Translations under genes and position numbers: made by a program
Assembly (NCBI RefSeq): GCF_021129155.1
Contig: NZ_JAJOMC010000006.1
Span: forward strand, 1 to 64,000
Length of the DNA stretch: 64,000 bases
DNA from: Arthrobacter sp. AK04
GTDB taxonomy: Bacteria > Actinomycetota > Actinomycetes > Actinomycetales > Micrococcaceae
Reading direction: 5' to 3'
Shown here: positions 1-11,200 of the stretch, one piece after another
How the letters are laid out: every line of letters starts with the position of its first letter
How positions within the stretch are numbered: the first letter of the stretch is position 1
The notes under the pieces: model-generated
Seen by the model: only the letters and a program-made list of their open reading frames with translations
The model's database searches: none
What the model was told of the DNA's origin: nothing

Positions 1-1580
<1,580 letters not shown>

Positions 1581-1603
1581 CAGGGAAGATTGAAGGTAAC
1601 ACC

Positions 1604-2053
1604 ATGAGCCTTGACCAGTTGTACCAGCAGATCATCCTGGATCACTCCAAGGCCCGGCACGGCAGCGGCCTTGCGGGGACGGAGGCGCCTGAGGGCGCGA
1701 ACACCGGCCAGTCGCACCAGCTCAATCCGGTGTGCGGGGACGAAGTCACCCTGAGGGTCGCCGTCGAGAACGGAAAAGTGGCCCAGGTCTCGTGGGACGG
1801 GGCCGGATGCTCCATCTCCATGGCGTCCGCTTCGGTGCTCAGTGAGATGGCCGAGGGGATGACGGTGGCGGAGCTGCACGAGGCCATCGACAGCTTCCGC
1901 GAAGTCCTGCGCTCACGCGGGAAGGTTTCCGCGGATCCTGACCTGCTGGGGGACGCAGCGGCGTTTGAAGGGGTGGCCCGCTATGCGGCCCGCGTCAAGT
2001 GCGCCATGATTTCCTGGGTCGCCGCGGAGGACGCGCTCAACCAGGCTGCCTAG
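1604..2053 (+). CDS. sufU: Fe-S cluster assembly sulfur-transfer protein SufU
   Basis: A 149-aa IscU-like protein. The three zinc/sulfur-transfer cysteines are present: Cys44 in NPVCGDE, Cys69 in GAGCSIS and Cys133 in VKCAM. The insertion between the second and third Cys is as in SufU rather than IscU. In Gram-positive bacteria SufU receives the persulfide from SufS and passes it to the SufBCD scaffold. It lies 23 bp after sufS and is presumably cotranscribed. The rest of the suf operon is not in the window. Confidence 0.93.
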   Translation: MSLDQLYQQIILDHSKARHGSGLAGTEAPEGANTGQSHQLNPVCGDEVTLRVAVENGKVAQVSWDGAGCSISMASASVLSEMAEGMTVAELHEAIDSFREVLRSRGKVSADPDLLGDAAAFEGVARYAARVKCAMISWVAAEDALNQAA

Positions 2054-2573
2054 CGGTACCCCCGCTACCAGGTTACTTCCGGAACCGGAGCTGGTTTCCG
2101 TCGTCGCACGTTGAAGTAGCTCTTTGTAAGGTTGCCCGCTCTTTCCTGAAGGGCGGCCGTCCGCTTCCACGAAGTGGGAACGGCCCTCCCTGCGTTCAAA
2201 TATGCAGGAAGGTTGTAGGCGACTGCGCCGTTGCCGAGTTGTAACACCAGTAGATGGCCGCGTTTGATCCGAGTACAAACGCGTAACGGCTGGATCGAAA
2301 ACAGGTAACGACTACCGGTGCACCTTCTGGACTTGGACGCTTGACTGTTCCCAGTCGAGGAACCACAACAGAAGAGGTCTCAGGATGGATACGGTTACGC
2401 GTTTGACCGCGCCGGAAATCATGTTCGGCGGCAGACCCACAGGCGCTTATCTTTTCACCTGCTGCGTGTTCACCTCCTCAAACCATCCTCTCTGGCCGTA
2501 ACGACGGCTTCGCCGTGATTTTTGTATACGGCTGATACAGGGAGTAGTTGGCGGAATTGGAAGGAGGCAGACG
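2054..2573 (+). other. 520-bp intergenic region before the surface-polymer operon
   Basis: No convincing ORF on either strand; the short frames here lack ribosome sites and recognisable products. It is less GC-rich than its neighbours. It contains an imperfect hairpin around 2151-2190, a short hairpin plus T-run at 2504-2523, and a TATAC-type -10 candidate near 2524-2530. It presumably holds the sufU terminator and the promoter and 5' leader of the polymer operon. Confidence 0.5.
2504..2523 (+). terminator. short hairpin followed by T-run
   Basis: ACGGC-TTC-GCCGT (2504-2516) is followed by GATTTTT. The stem is only 5 bp, so this could be a weak terminator or an attenuator in the leader of the polymer operon 50 bp downstream. 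Confidence 0.4.
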
Positions 2574-3077
2574 ATGGAACACAGGATCGGCTATGCGCCA
2601 GGCGCCTTTGATTTATTTCATGTAGGGCACCTCAACATTCTTAAGCACGCAAAATCGAAGTGCGACTATCTGATTGCCGGCGTGGTCTCTGACGAAAATC
2701 TGGAGAAGGTCAAGGGCCGCCGGCCAGTTGTTCCACTTGCCGAACGCCTTGAGATCGTTGGCCATATCAGCTACGTGGACATGGCCTATGCGGAGGAAAT
2801 GCCGGACAAGCTGCAGGTGTGGGAGGAACTTCGGTTCAACCTTTTTTTCAAGGGGGATGACTGGCGCGGAACGCCCGAAGGGCAGCGCCTCGAGGTGGCT
2901 TTCGGCCAGGTGGGCGTGGAGGTCATCTATTTTCCGTACACCGTCCATACCTCCAGCAGCCTTTTGCGGCGAGCCCTGGGACTGGTGACCGAACCCGAAC
3001 ATGACATGGCGCCTGCTGGCCTTGCTAACTCCTCAACCCGTCTCTTTTCAAGGGAGCCCCAACGTGGCATTACATGA
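2574..3077 (+). CDS. cytidylyltransferase of the glycerol-3-phosphate cytidylyltransferase (TagD) type
   Basis: A 167-aa nucleotidyltransferase of the HxGH superfamily. The N-terminus carries GAFDLFHVGH (residues 10-19), the CTP-binding signature of TagD/RfaE/Pcy enzymes, and HTSSS near residue 143 corresponds to the C-terminal substrate-loop motif. TagD makes CDP-glycerol from CTP and glycerol-3-phosphate; related enzymes use other sugar or polyol phosphates, so the exact substrate is open. AAGGAGG just upstream sets the ATG. First gene of an operon whose later genes overlap by a few bases; a CDP-activated building block for the polymer is the natural inference. Confidence 0.75.
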   Translation: MEHRIGYAPGAFDLFHVGHLNILKHAKSKCDYLIAGVVSDENLEKVKGRRPVVPLAERLEIVGHISYVDMAYAEEMPDKLQVWEELRFNLFFKGDDWRGTPEGQRLEVAFGQVGVEVIYFPYTVHTSSSLLRRALGLVTEPEHDMAPAGLANSSTRLFSREPQRGIT

Positions 3078-3882
3078 GCACTCGATTTCCGGCAACGGCG
3101 CTGGTCTTGGGGGTGCCGCTCATCGTGTGGACATCCTCGGGGTGGGTGTCAGCGCTGTCAACATGGAGCAAGCTTTGCAGAAATTAGTCCAGCACATCGA
3201 AGCCGGAGAACGCGGTTATGTCTGCGTGACGGATGTGAACGCCTTGCTTCACGCGAGCAGGGATCCGGAACTGTGCAACATTTTCAACAGGTCTACGATG
3301 ACTGTCCCGGACGGCGTGCCGCTGGTGTGGGCGGGCAGAAGTGCCGGGGCTGAATGGATGGACCGGGTCTGCGGACCCGATCTGATGCCCGCACTCCTGA
3401 GTGTGGCAGCGGAGCAAAAATGGTCATCCTATTTCCTGGGAGGCGCTCCATCTGTTGCAGAAGAAATGATCGAAAGTTTCAAGCGGACCATACCTGATCT
3501 TAAGATTGCCGGGTGGCAATCACCGCCTTTTCGCGAGTTGAGCTGCCAGGAAGAAACGGCGATGGTCCAAGAGATTAACGATTCCGGTGCCCAGATTGTG
3601 TGGGTGGGTCTGGGCGCTCCCAAGCAGGAACGCTGGATGGACCAATATCGGAGCCAGTTGACTGCGTCGCTTCTTGTGGGAGTCGGCGGGGCCTTCGACA
3701 TGCATGCCGGGAGGGTCAGGCGCGCGCCGCTTTGGATGCAGCGCAGCGGCCTTGAATGGGCATTCCGGCTGGCGCAAGAGCCAGTCCGGTTGTCTGGACG
3801 TTACTCCCGGACCATCCCCGCCTTCGCCCTCGGCATGTTGCGGCACGCTCCCAGGCTTGTGATTGGCAGGGAACAGCCGTGA
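3064..3882 (+). CDS. WecG/TagA/CpsF family glycosyltransferase
   Basis: GT26-family enzyme, about 272 aa. Family features visible are TDVNALLHA near the start, PDGVPLVWA, the CGPDLM segment, and the core QIVWVGLGAPKQERWM followed by GVGGAFDMHAG. Characterised members transfer ManNAc or ManNAcA from UDP to lipid-linked GlcNAc (TagA in wall teichoic acid, WecG in ECA). GTG 3064 is chosen because AGGGAG lies at 3051-3056 with 7-nt spacing; it overlaps the preceding gene by 14 bp, suggesting translational coupling. An ATG at 3001 is possible but would overlap much more. Confidence 0.85.
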   Translation: MALHEHSISGNGAGLGGAAHRVDILGVGVSAVNMEQALQKLVQHIEAGERGYVCVTDVNALLHASRDPELCNIFNRSTMTVPDGVPLVWAGRSAGAEWMDRVCGPDLMPALLSVAAEQKWSSYFLGGAPSVAEEMIESFKRTIPDLKIAGWQSPPFRELSCQEETAMVQEINDSGAQIVWVGLGAPKQERWMDQYRSQLTASLLVGVGGAFDMHAGRVRRAPLWMQRSGLEWAFRLAQEPVRLSGRYSRTIPAFALGMLRHAPRLVIGREQP

Positions 3883-5231
3883 AGGCACCGGCTGACTCCA
3901 TCAATGCGGCTGGCCGAGGACCGGTGAAGGTGGAGCGACGGGGCACGATGAGGCGGGTGGGTTGGGGCCTGGCCGACCAGGCTCTGAGCAGCATGACCAA
4001 TTTCGCGGTGGGCATATTTGTTGCCCGTTCTGTCAGCGTCTCAGATTTCGGAGCCTATGCCCTTGCCTTTTCGGCCTACTGCCTAGTATTGGGCGTGTCC
4101 CGGGCGCTCTCAGCTGAACCCTTCGCCGTGCGGTTTGTCATAACCGAGCCGGAATCCCTCAAGCAGGCACGTGCTGGTGTCTTCGGCGTGGCCCTGGCGA
4201 TCGGACTGGCATCCGTCGCCTTAGCGGCTTTGCTTAGCCTGGTGATACCTGTAGAGCATCGATCGCTCGTCCTGTGCCTGGGCTTTGTTCTCCCAGGCCT
4301 GCTGGTTCAGGATAACGCCAGGCAGGTCCTGTTTACGGCGGGACGTGGCCGCTCCGCGTTCAATAACGATCTTTTATGGGCGCTTCTGCTAATTCCAGCA
4401 TTCGCCACCGTCTTTTTCGCTGGCGAAGTGACCGCCGCCACCCTGATCCTGGCATGGGGAGCAGCAGCAACAGTGGCGGGCGTCGTCGGTTGCTGGCAAT
4501 GCCGGACGGTGCCCAGTCTTAAGCAAGTACCGTCTTGGCTTCATTCCCAGCGCCGTCTGTGGCCGCGCTACCTGGCGGAAGGGGCTGCGGTCAACGGCTC
4601 CCAGCAGGTTACTTACTTCGTTGTCGGAGCTGTTGCCGGGCTCGCCGCAGTGGGCGAACTGAAGCTTGTTCTTGTTCTCTTAGGACCAGTGAATGTTCTT
4701 GTCCAGGGAGTGGGCGTTGTTGCGGTTCCAGAGGCAACAAGGGCCATAGCTGTGGGTCGAAAGAGGTTCGTCCGAGTTATGGCGATGTTCTCAGTTCTTG
4801 TCGGATTTGGCGCCTTTCTCTGGGGCGTGAGCGTCTCTGCCCTCCCGGTGTCATGGGGAGTTGCAGTTGTTGGCCAGGGCTGGCTGGCTGCGTCAGTCCT
4901 GGTCTTGCCCCTGTTCCTCGTTCAAGTGCTTAACGGGATAAAGACAGGCTCTGCCGTTGGACTTCGCGGCATGTGTGCGGCAAAGACAAGCATGTGGACG
5001 CGTGTGGCCGCGTCTCTTATCAGTGTGGCCTCCTCAGTTATCGGTGCGGCGACTGCAGGAGTACAAGGGGCAGCGTGGGGGCTTGTCGCGGCCGCGGCTG
5101 TCAACGCGGCCCTCTGGCAGGTGCAGTTCAGACGCGTCCTTGCGACACATTCATTCCCTGCCAATGAACAAGGTTCATCCCGCCATCCGGTGGGGCCGGT
5201 CTCAACCGAAAGAAACAGAGGTCCCCGATGA
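3879..5231 (+). CDS. Wzx-like polysaccharide flippase/exporter
   Basis: Polytopic membrane protein of about 450 aa with roughly 12 hydrophobic segments, resembling MATE/MVF-superfamily lipid-linked oligosaccharide flippases. The soluble N-terminus is followed by a run starting LADQALSSMTNFAVGIFVAR, a typical first helix of this group. Start: GTG 3879 shares four bases (GTGA) with the stop of the preceding gene, with GGCAGGGA upstream; the longer frame from 3756 would overlap it by over 120 bp. It presumably turns the lipid-linked repeat unit to the outer face before polymerisation. Confidence 0.75.
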   Translation: MKAPADSINAAGRGPVKVERRGTMRRVGWGLADQALSSMTNFAVGIFVARSVSVSDFGAYALAFSAYCLVLGVSRALSAEPFAVRFVITEPESLKQARAGVFGVALAIGLASVALAALLSLVIPVEHRSLVLCLGFVLPGLLVQDNARQVLFTAGRGRSAFNNDLLWALLLIPAFATVFFAGEVTAATLILAWGAAATVAGVVGCWQCRTVPSLKQVPSWLHSQRRLWPRYLAEGAAVNGSQQVTYFVVGAVAGLAAVGELKLVLVLLGPVNVLVQGVGVVAVPEATRAIAVGRKRFVRVMAMFSVLVGFGAFLWGVSVSALPVSWGVAVVGQGWLAASVLVLPLFLVQVLNGIKTGSAVGLRGMCAAKTSMWTRVAASLISVASSVIGAATAGVQGAAWGLVAAAAVNAALWQVQFRRVLATHSFPANEQGSSRHPVGPVSTERNRGPR

Positions 5232-6814
5232 CTGACTCGTGGTCCGTGTGGCACGAAGCCAAACAGCTAATCAGGATGCACTGGCGGGTGATCGTGTCAG
5301 TCATGATATTAGGCGGCTTGGTTGGTGCTGGGTTCGCCCTGCGAAATCCCGTGAACTACACTGCGCGTGCGGAACTTGTAACTGGCAACTACTCCCTGCC
5401 GGAGGAGGTAGCTGTACAACCGGCAATTGACAAAGCGGGCGCACTTGGCCTCGAACTGCCGGCTGAAACCCAAGCTCGCATTGTGGCAAGCCCAAAAATC
5501 GTAGACGTTGCTGCGGACGCTCTTCACCTTGACGAGGCGGGCAGGATTGGACTCCTGTCCAATGTAAAAGCAAGCGCCACCACGGATAACTCCCTCTCAA
5601 TCTCGGTTAAGGGAGCAACGCCCGAGGCCGCAGCAGCTAGCGTGAACGCCGTCGCCACCGCATACCTTCAATACCGCGCTGATATCGGCCGGGCCGAGAT
5701 GAACGCTTTGGCACAGCGGGCTCATACAGCCGCCACGGACAGCCTCGACTCAGCGGCAGCACTCGATGAGCCGCTCAGAACCGCCCAGGCATCCAATGCG
5801 GGGTACGCGGCGAGCATTCTTGCAAAGCGTGAAGAACTTGAACGGGCAGCGCGAGCCGCCGAATCTATTGCCGCGGCGTTGGATGTAGCTGTTCAGAGCT
5901 TCAATGGTGGGGGTGCGTTAGTGCGGCCCGGTACACCGGAGGATGTTGACGAGTCCCTCTCCCCGCCGATGTTCGTTATTCTGGGCCTGGTCGTGGGCCT
6001 TCTCGCTGGCCTGGCGTTTACCGTTATCCGCCGTCAAATCAGCGATCGAATTATGGACCGGCGTGACATTTCACGTGCTACGGGCCTGGCTGAAATCTTC
6101 GAATTGGACGGCAAGCGGGATATCGCTGCCGTCGGGCAGCTGCTTCTAAGGTCAGTCGCGCAGTCCAGCTCCCAACTTGGTGTTCCGTACGAGCAGGTTG
6201 CTGTTAGGCCACTAACGCCTTCACGATTTGGGGCTGCAGGGCTCCTGGCCCTGGCGGCGGGTGGGCAAGGCGATCTCAAATCCGTAGCCGTAGTGGCACT
6301 CCCGGAAGATACCGGGGCTGAGATGTCCCGCCTGATGGGCAACCGCACTTCCGCCCCTCTTAATGCCCTCACCGGTCAAGACCTTGCCAGCGTCAATAGC
6401 GAGATCGGCTGCACAGCAGCAGCGGCGTTCGGAACCACCCCCGCGCCTGGCGGAACATACGATCTCCTCCTGCTGGCCACGGGTCCCCACTTTGATGCTG
6501 CCGGCCGTCATAACACCTTGCCAGCGGGCTTCTCCGGACCTACAGTCCTCGTGGTCCATCGAAAGAGAGACCGCGTGCAAGACCTGGAACAAGCACTCGA
6601 CGAGTTGAACGCCGCCAACCTTCCAGTTGTTGCCATCCTTTTTGCCGAAGCCGAAAAGGGCAGCACAGGAAAGCGGCATCTAGGCAGCCTGGCCGGTGTG
6701 GAACGCAGTTGGAAAACCACAGGCATGGCCCGTATTGACCGCCTGCGGGGTACACCAGCCCGCCGATGGGGTTGGGCAGAGAACCAGCGTGCTACCACGG
6801 GAAGCCAGCCGTGA
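5228..6814 (+). CDS. Wzz-like chain-length/export protein with a degenerate kinase-like tail
   Basis: 528 aa. Topology is that of polysaccharide co-polymerases: a transmembrane helix near residues 20-38, a long external helical region, and a second helix near 247-268 (MFVILGLVVGLLAGLAF). The cytoplasmic part after residue 270 resembles the BY-kinase P-loop domain seen in actinobacterial chain-length regulators, but I see no Walker A GxxxxGKS/T and no Tyr-rich tail, so kinase activity is unlikely. ATGA overlap (5228-5231) with the flippase gene. Confidence 0.65.
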   Translation: MTDSWSVWHEAKQLIRMHWRVIVSVMILGGLVGAGFALRNPVNYTARAELVTGNYSLPEEVAVQPAIDKAGALGLELPAETQARIVASPKIVDVAADALHLDEAGRIGLLSNVKASATTDNSLSISVKGATPEAAAASVNAVATAYLQYRADIGRAEMNALAQRAHTAATDSLDSAAALDEPLRTAQASNAGYAASILAKREELERAARAAESIAAALDVAVQSFNGGGALVRPGTPEDVDESLSPPMFVILGLVVGLLAGLAFTVIRRQISDRIMDRRDISRATGLAEIFELDGKRDIAAVGQLLLRSVAQSSSQLGVPYEQVAVRPLTPSRFGAAGLLALAAGGQGDLKSVAVVALPEDTGAEMSRLMGNRTSAPLNALTGQDLASVNSEIGCTAAAAFGTTPAPGGTYDLLLLATGPHFDAAGRHNTLPAGFSGPTVLVVHRKRDRVQDLEQALDELNAANLPVVAILFAEAEKGSTGKRHLGSLAGVERSWKTTGMARIDRLRGTPARRWGWAENQRATTGSQP

Positions 6815-8211
6815 CCATTCATAAGACGACGTCCAAGTCCCCTCGGAGCGGCTGTAAGGCCGACATTCCGGCCCTGACGGATGCAGCGGCCGGACGCAGG
6901 ACAATCGGACGGGGAGCGCACGGCCGGTTCGATGACCGCACGGCCTTTATTGTGCTCTTTGTCGTATGGTGGCTTGTCCTACTGACGGTCCAGCCCTGGA
7001 CGAGGACCGATCCTGCAGGTGCGGGGGACGGCAGCAGTGCCTTAAAAGGGGCTTTGTTGATGCTGTGCATCGTCTGCCTGCTAATGATGCTGCCGCCAAG
7101 GGCAGCACTCCGTGTTCCTGGCCCAACAGCTCTATACCTGCTTTACGGCTCCTATGTGGTGATCTTTTCCGTGCTGCAGCCCAATGCCGTTGAATCGGCA
7201 TTCCGGGGAACGCGATTGCTTCTGGGACTGCTGGTTCCGGTGATGCTCTGGCCAGTCGTTCGAGGGCGCCCCCGCTTGATGATCTATGCCTGCACGGCAG
7301 CGTACGGGGGGCTGGCGCTAACTGTTCTGGCAGGAGCGGCGCTATCCCCTGAGCAGGCGTGGCAGGAAGGAAAGCCGTTCCAGTCTGCTCGGTTGGTGGG
7401 TGCATTCCTGCCGATGATGGCGCCCAGGGTGGGTGAAATAGGCGCGATCCTGGTGGGATTGACCGTAATCCTTTGGACGCAGCGGAAACTGCACCTCGTG
7501 CTGCTGCTCGCGGCAGTGTCGGTTGGAACAGGACTTATAGTTTTCAGCCATACTCGCACGGCTGCGTTAGCTCTGGTCCTCGCGTTGTTGGCGGCGTTCC
7601 TTACGTGCTTAGGCTCGCCAGGGGGACGGCGGGGTCTGGTCTTAATGATTTCTGCGTCTGCCGCAGCCTTGCCATTCATGCCCACGGTCATCGCGTGGGC
7701 TCTCCGCGGACAAGAAACCGAACAGTTGCAGAACCTGACCGGGCGCACGACTGCCTGGGACTTCATCCTAAGTCAGCCGTATGACCCCCTGCTGTTTTGG
7801 TTTGGCCATGGTCTCGGGGATAAAAGAATCGTCCTTCGTCGAGGCCAAGGGGACATAAACGTCGTGCCCATTGACAACAGTTGGCTCGACGCCTTCTGGG
7901 AGACAGGGGCCATCGGGACGATTCTTGTTGCCTTGGCAGTTTTGGCTGCTTTGCTGTACTCACTGACAACGCCCGGGCTCGCGGCTAGGGCGTTTGCTGT
8001 CTTCCTAATGTCTTACGTAATGGTTTCGTCCGTCAGTGAGAGCGGTCTTTGTGACTTCTCCTCGTTAACGCTCCTGGTTCTCGTTGCTGTCCTGGTCAGT
8101 GCTGTTGACAGGGCAGATGCGCGGGAAAAGAAGCCGCATCGGCAAGCCCCCTTCGGTCCAGCTCGCCTAATGTCTTCGGGCCAGGCTTCATCGCATCCAG
8201 GAACAATTTAG
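6811..8211 (+). CDS. Wzy/O-antigen-ligase-like membrane polymerase
   Basis: About 466 aa with around 10-11 hydrophobic helices and a larger external loop (roughly residues 285-370) carrying TGRTTAWDFIL and GHGLGD. The TGR..WD pattern before a hydrophobic segment is a hallmark of WaaL/Wzy-type O-antigen polymerases. GTG 6811 overlaps the upstream stop by GTGA; longer in-frame starts are less likely. Role inferred: joining flipped repeat units outside the membrane. Sequence divergence in this family prevents naming the linkage. Confidence 0.75.
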   Translation: MTIHKTTSKSPRSGCKADIPALTDAAAGRRTIGRGAHGRFDDRTAFIVLFVVWWLVLLTVQPWTRTDPAGAGDGSSALKGALLMLCIVCLLMMLPPRAALRVPGPTALYLLYGSYVVIFSVLQPNAVESAFRGTRLLLGLLVPVMLWPVVRGRPRLMIYACTAAYGGLALTVLAGAALSPEQAWQEGKPFQSARLVGAFLPMMAPRVGEIGAILVGLTVILWTQRKLHLVLLLAAVSVGTGLIVFSHTRTAALALVLALLAAFLTCLGSPGGRRGLVLMISASAAALPFMPTVIAWALRGQETEQLQNLTGRTTAWDFILSQPYDPLLFWFGHGLGDKRIVLRRGQGDINVVPIDNSWLDAFWETGAIGTILVALAVLAALLYSLTTPGLAARAFAVFLMSYVMVSSVSESGLCDFSSLTLLVLVAVLVSAVDRADAREKKPHRQAPFGPARLMSSGQASSHPGTI

Positions 8212-8223
8212 GAGAGGTGCTAA

Positions 8224-11200
8224 ATGCACAAAGAATATGTTTGGCGCCCGGCCAGTGTACTGGCGGCGATGCTGCTGCTCGTGGCAGGTATAGTGTCTCC
8301 GGCCTTTGCCCGTGAGACAGCACTTTCTGCAACAAGTTCCCCTATTTGGCAGACTAATAACACAGTCAGGGCCGTTGCCTACGCTAATGGGAAGGTGTTT
8401 GTCGGCGGGGAGTTTACCACCGTGCGTCCACCCGGTGCCGCCGCCGGAACCCAGGAGACTTCACGGACATACCTGGCGGCTATGGACGCGGCAACGGGTG
8501 AGCTATTGTCTTTCGCCCCGCAACCTAACGGAATTGTCTGGGCCCTGGCAGCGTCCGAGGACCAAAGCCGAGTGTATGTTGGCGGTGATTTCACCCAGGT
8601 CGCCGGGCAGTCGCGGCAGCGTATAGCAGCTTTTGATACAAATACTCTGTCCCTGATTTCCACCTTCAGGCCGAATGTGAGTTATCGAGTGGCAACTATC
8701 GCCGCCCAGGGTGCCAACGTGTACTTCGGGGGCTCTTTCGGCGCTGTGACAGGTGCTGTTCGTAATCGATTGGCAGCTGTGGAGGCGAGCAACGGGGCCC
8801 TTCTGCCTTGGAACCCGAACGCCAATGCCGATGTCAAGGTGGTTCGGCCAGCCCCGGACGGCAGCAAAGTCTACGTGGGAGGCATGTTCGACACCCTCGG
8901 CGGTTCGCCTTCCTGGGCAGTTGGCTTAGTAGACAGCACTCAAGGCGCGTTGCTTCCATTTCCGGCTGCATCGGCGATCCCGGCGAAGTCCAGCGCTTGC
9001 GTGTCAACAGTAAGGGACATCGTGGTCGATCAAACTACTGCCTATTTCGCCAACGCTGGCAAGGGAGGGGGATGCTTTGATGGCACTTTCGCTGCCGACC
9101 TTGACACCGGTGCCCTTAAATGGCGGAACAACTGTCTTGGTGCCACTGAGGCTCTCGCTCTTGTTGGAGGTTGGCTGTACAAGGGATCACATGCACACAA
9201 TTGCAGCAACGATGGAGGATTCCCGGAAGGGCCGAACCGATACCTTCTCGTGCAACGACCCGATAACGGGCAACTGGCTGGTTGGTACCCTCAGACCAAC
9301 GCTGGCGGAGTGACGCGGGTTGGCCCTTTCGCCATGGCGACGGATGGGAAACAGTTGTGGGTCGGGGGGGACTTCACCACGGTGAACAGGACGGGCCAGC
9401 AGGGCATGACGCGGTTCCAGGCAGATCCGGAAACACCACCGGTCCGTCCTTTGACACCCTCAGGCTCGAGCACCAAGCCGGGGGAAGTAAAGGTTACGTT
9501 CAAGGCCACGCTCGACAATGACGACGAGAACCTCACGTACAACTTGTACCGGTCCGGGACGGCAGAGCCGATCCTCACTCAGGTGTTGCGCTCCAGGTTC
9601 TGGGATATTCCCTCGGTGACTTTCACCGACAAAAACCTCACTCCGGGGACACAGGCGGCATACAGGGTTGAAGCCTCAGATGGCGTGGCCGTAGTTCAGT
9701 CCTACTGGACGCTTTACATTACTGTCGCATCCCAGCCTGCAAGCTATCAGGACACGGTAGAGGCTGACGGGGCGGGAAGTTTTTGGCGGATGGAAGAGAC
9801 AGGCGGCACGACGGCGGCCGACTCTGCCGGAAGCAATACGGGTACTTATGGGTCGATGAATTTGGGGATGGCGGGAATCCTGCCCGGATCCACTTCGGCC
9901 GCTTTGGCCGCAAGCAACAGCAATCTCACAAGTAGCGTGCTGCAGTCCAACCCCCAGACTTTCTCTTTGGAGGCATGGGTCAAGTCGTCCACAACTTCGG
10001 GTGGGCGAATAGTGGGCTTCGGAAACAACCGGAACACGACCAGCGGTAACTACGACCGCCACGTCTATATGCGGAACGACGGCAAAGTTGTTTTCGGTGT
10101 GTGGACAGGGTCCGCAAGCACTGTGACCAGTGCGGCTGCCATCAACGATGGGCAATGGCACCACGTTGTTGCAACCATGAGTCCGGGAAAGACCGAGCTG
10201 TTTGTTGACGGAGTCAGCCAGGGAACCAACACTCCGGCCGCCGCCCAAGCCTATAACGGCTACTGGAGGATTGGTGCCGACAACCTGAACGGTTGGCCCA
10301 ACCAACCGGCATCGGCGGCGATGGTCGGCAACATTGACGAAGTAGCCATCTATCCCATTTCTCTTTCGTCATCTGATGTTCAATGGCACTACAGCTTGGG
10401 TAAAGCCAACCAAGCGCCGGTGGCATCCTTTAGTTCGGACTGCAGCGGGCTTGATTGTGGTTTCGATGCATCCGCTTCCGGGGACCTTGACGGGACCATC
10501 GCCGAATATGCATGGGACTTCGGCGACGGACAGACTGGCGCCGGTGCAACGCCCTCGCACGTGTACAGCGAGTCAGGAACATACCAGGTCCGGCTCACGG
10601 TGACGGATAACTTGGGGGCTGCGGGCACCACAACAAATGCCGTGACAGTGGCTGCTCCCAACCAGGCGCCTGCTGCCGAGATTGCCACGTCATGCACCGG
10701 GCTGACGTGTTCCTTCGACGGGTCCGCTTCCTCGGATCCAGACGGAAATGTGAGTGCTTGGGCATGGGACTTCGGTGACGGAACAACAGGTACCGGCGAG
10801 ACCGCCTCGCACACCTACTCTGAGGCGGGCAATTACGCTGTAAAACTGACCGTCACGGACGACAAAGGTACTTCCTCGGAAACCGCCGTAAACCTTCCAG
10901 TGACGCTGCCGGCTGCGGGTACAGTCCTGGCAAAGGACAGCTTCGCACGGACTCTTACACAAGGGCTGGGCTCAGCGGACCTAGGCGGATCCTGGACCAC
11001 CACCGCTTCAGCTAGCAGATACTCAGTTACTGGAGGTACAGGGAACTGGATTATGCGGGCTCCTGGAAACGCACCGGCTGCCCACCTGAAAAACGTGGTT
11101 ACCGCTGACGCAGACCTCTCCTTTAACGTAAGCCTGGATAAGAACGCAACCGGTGGCGGAGTCTACCTGAGCGCTGTGGCTCGCTCGGTCACAAACCAGG

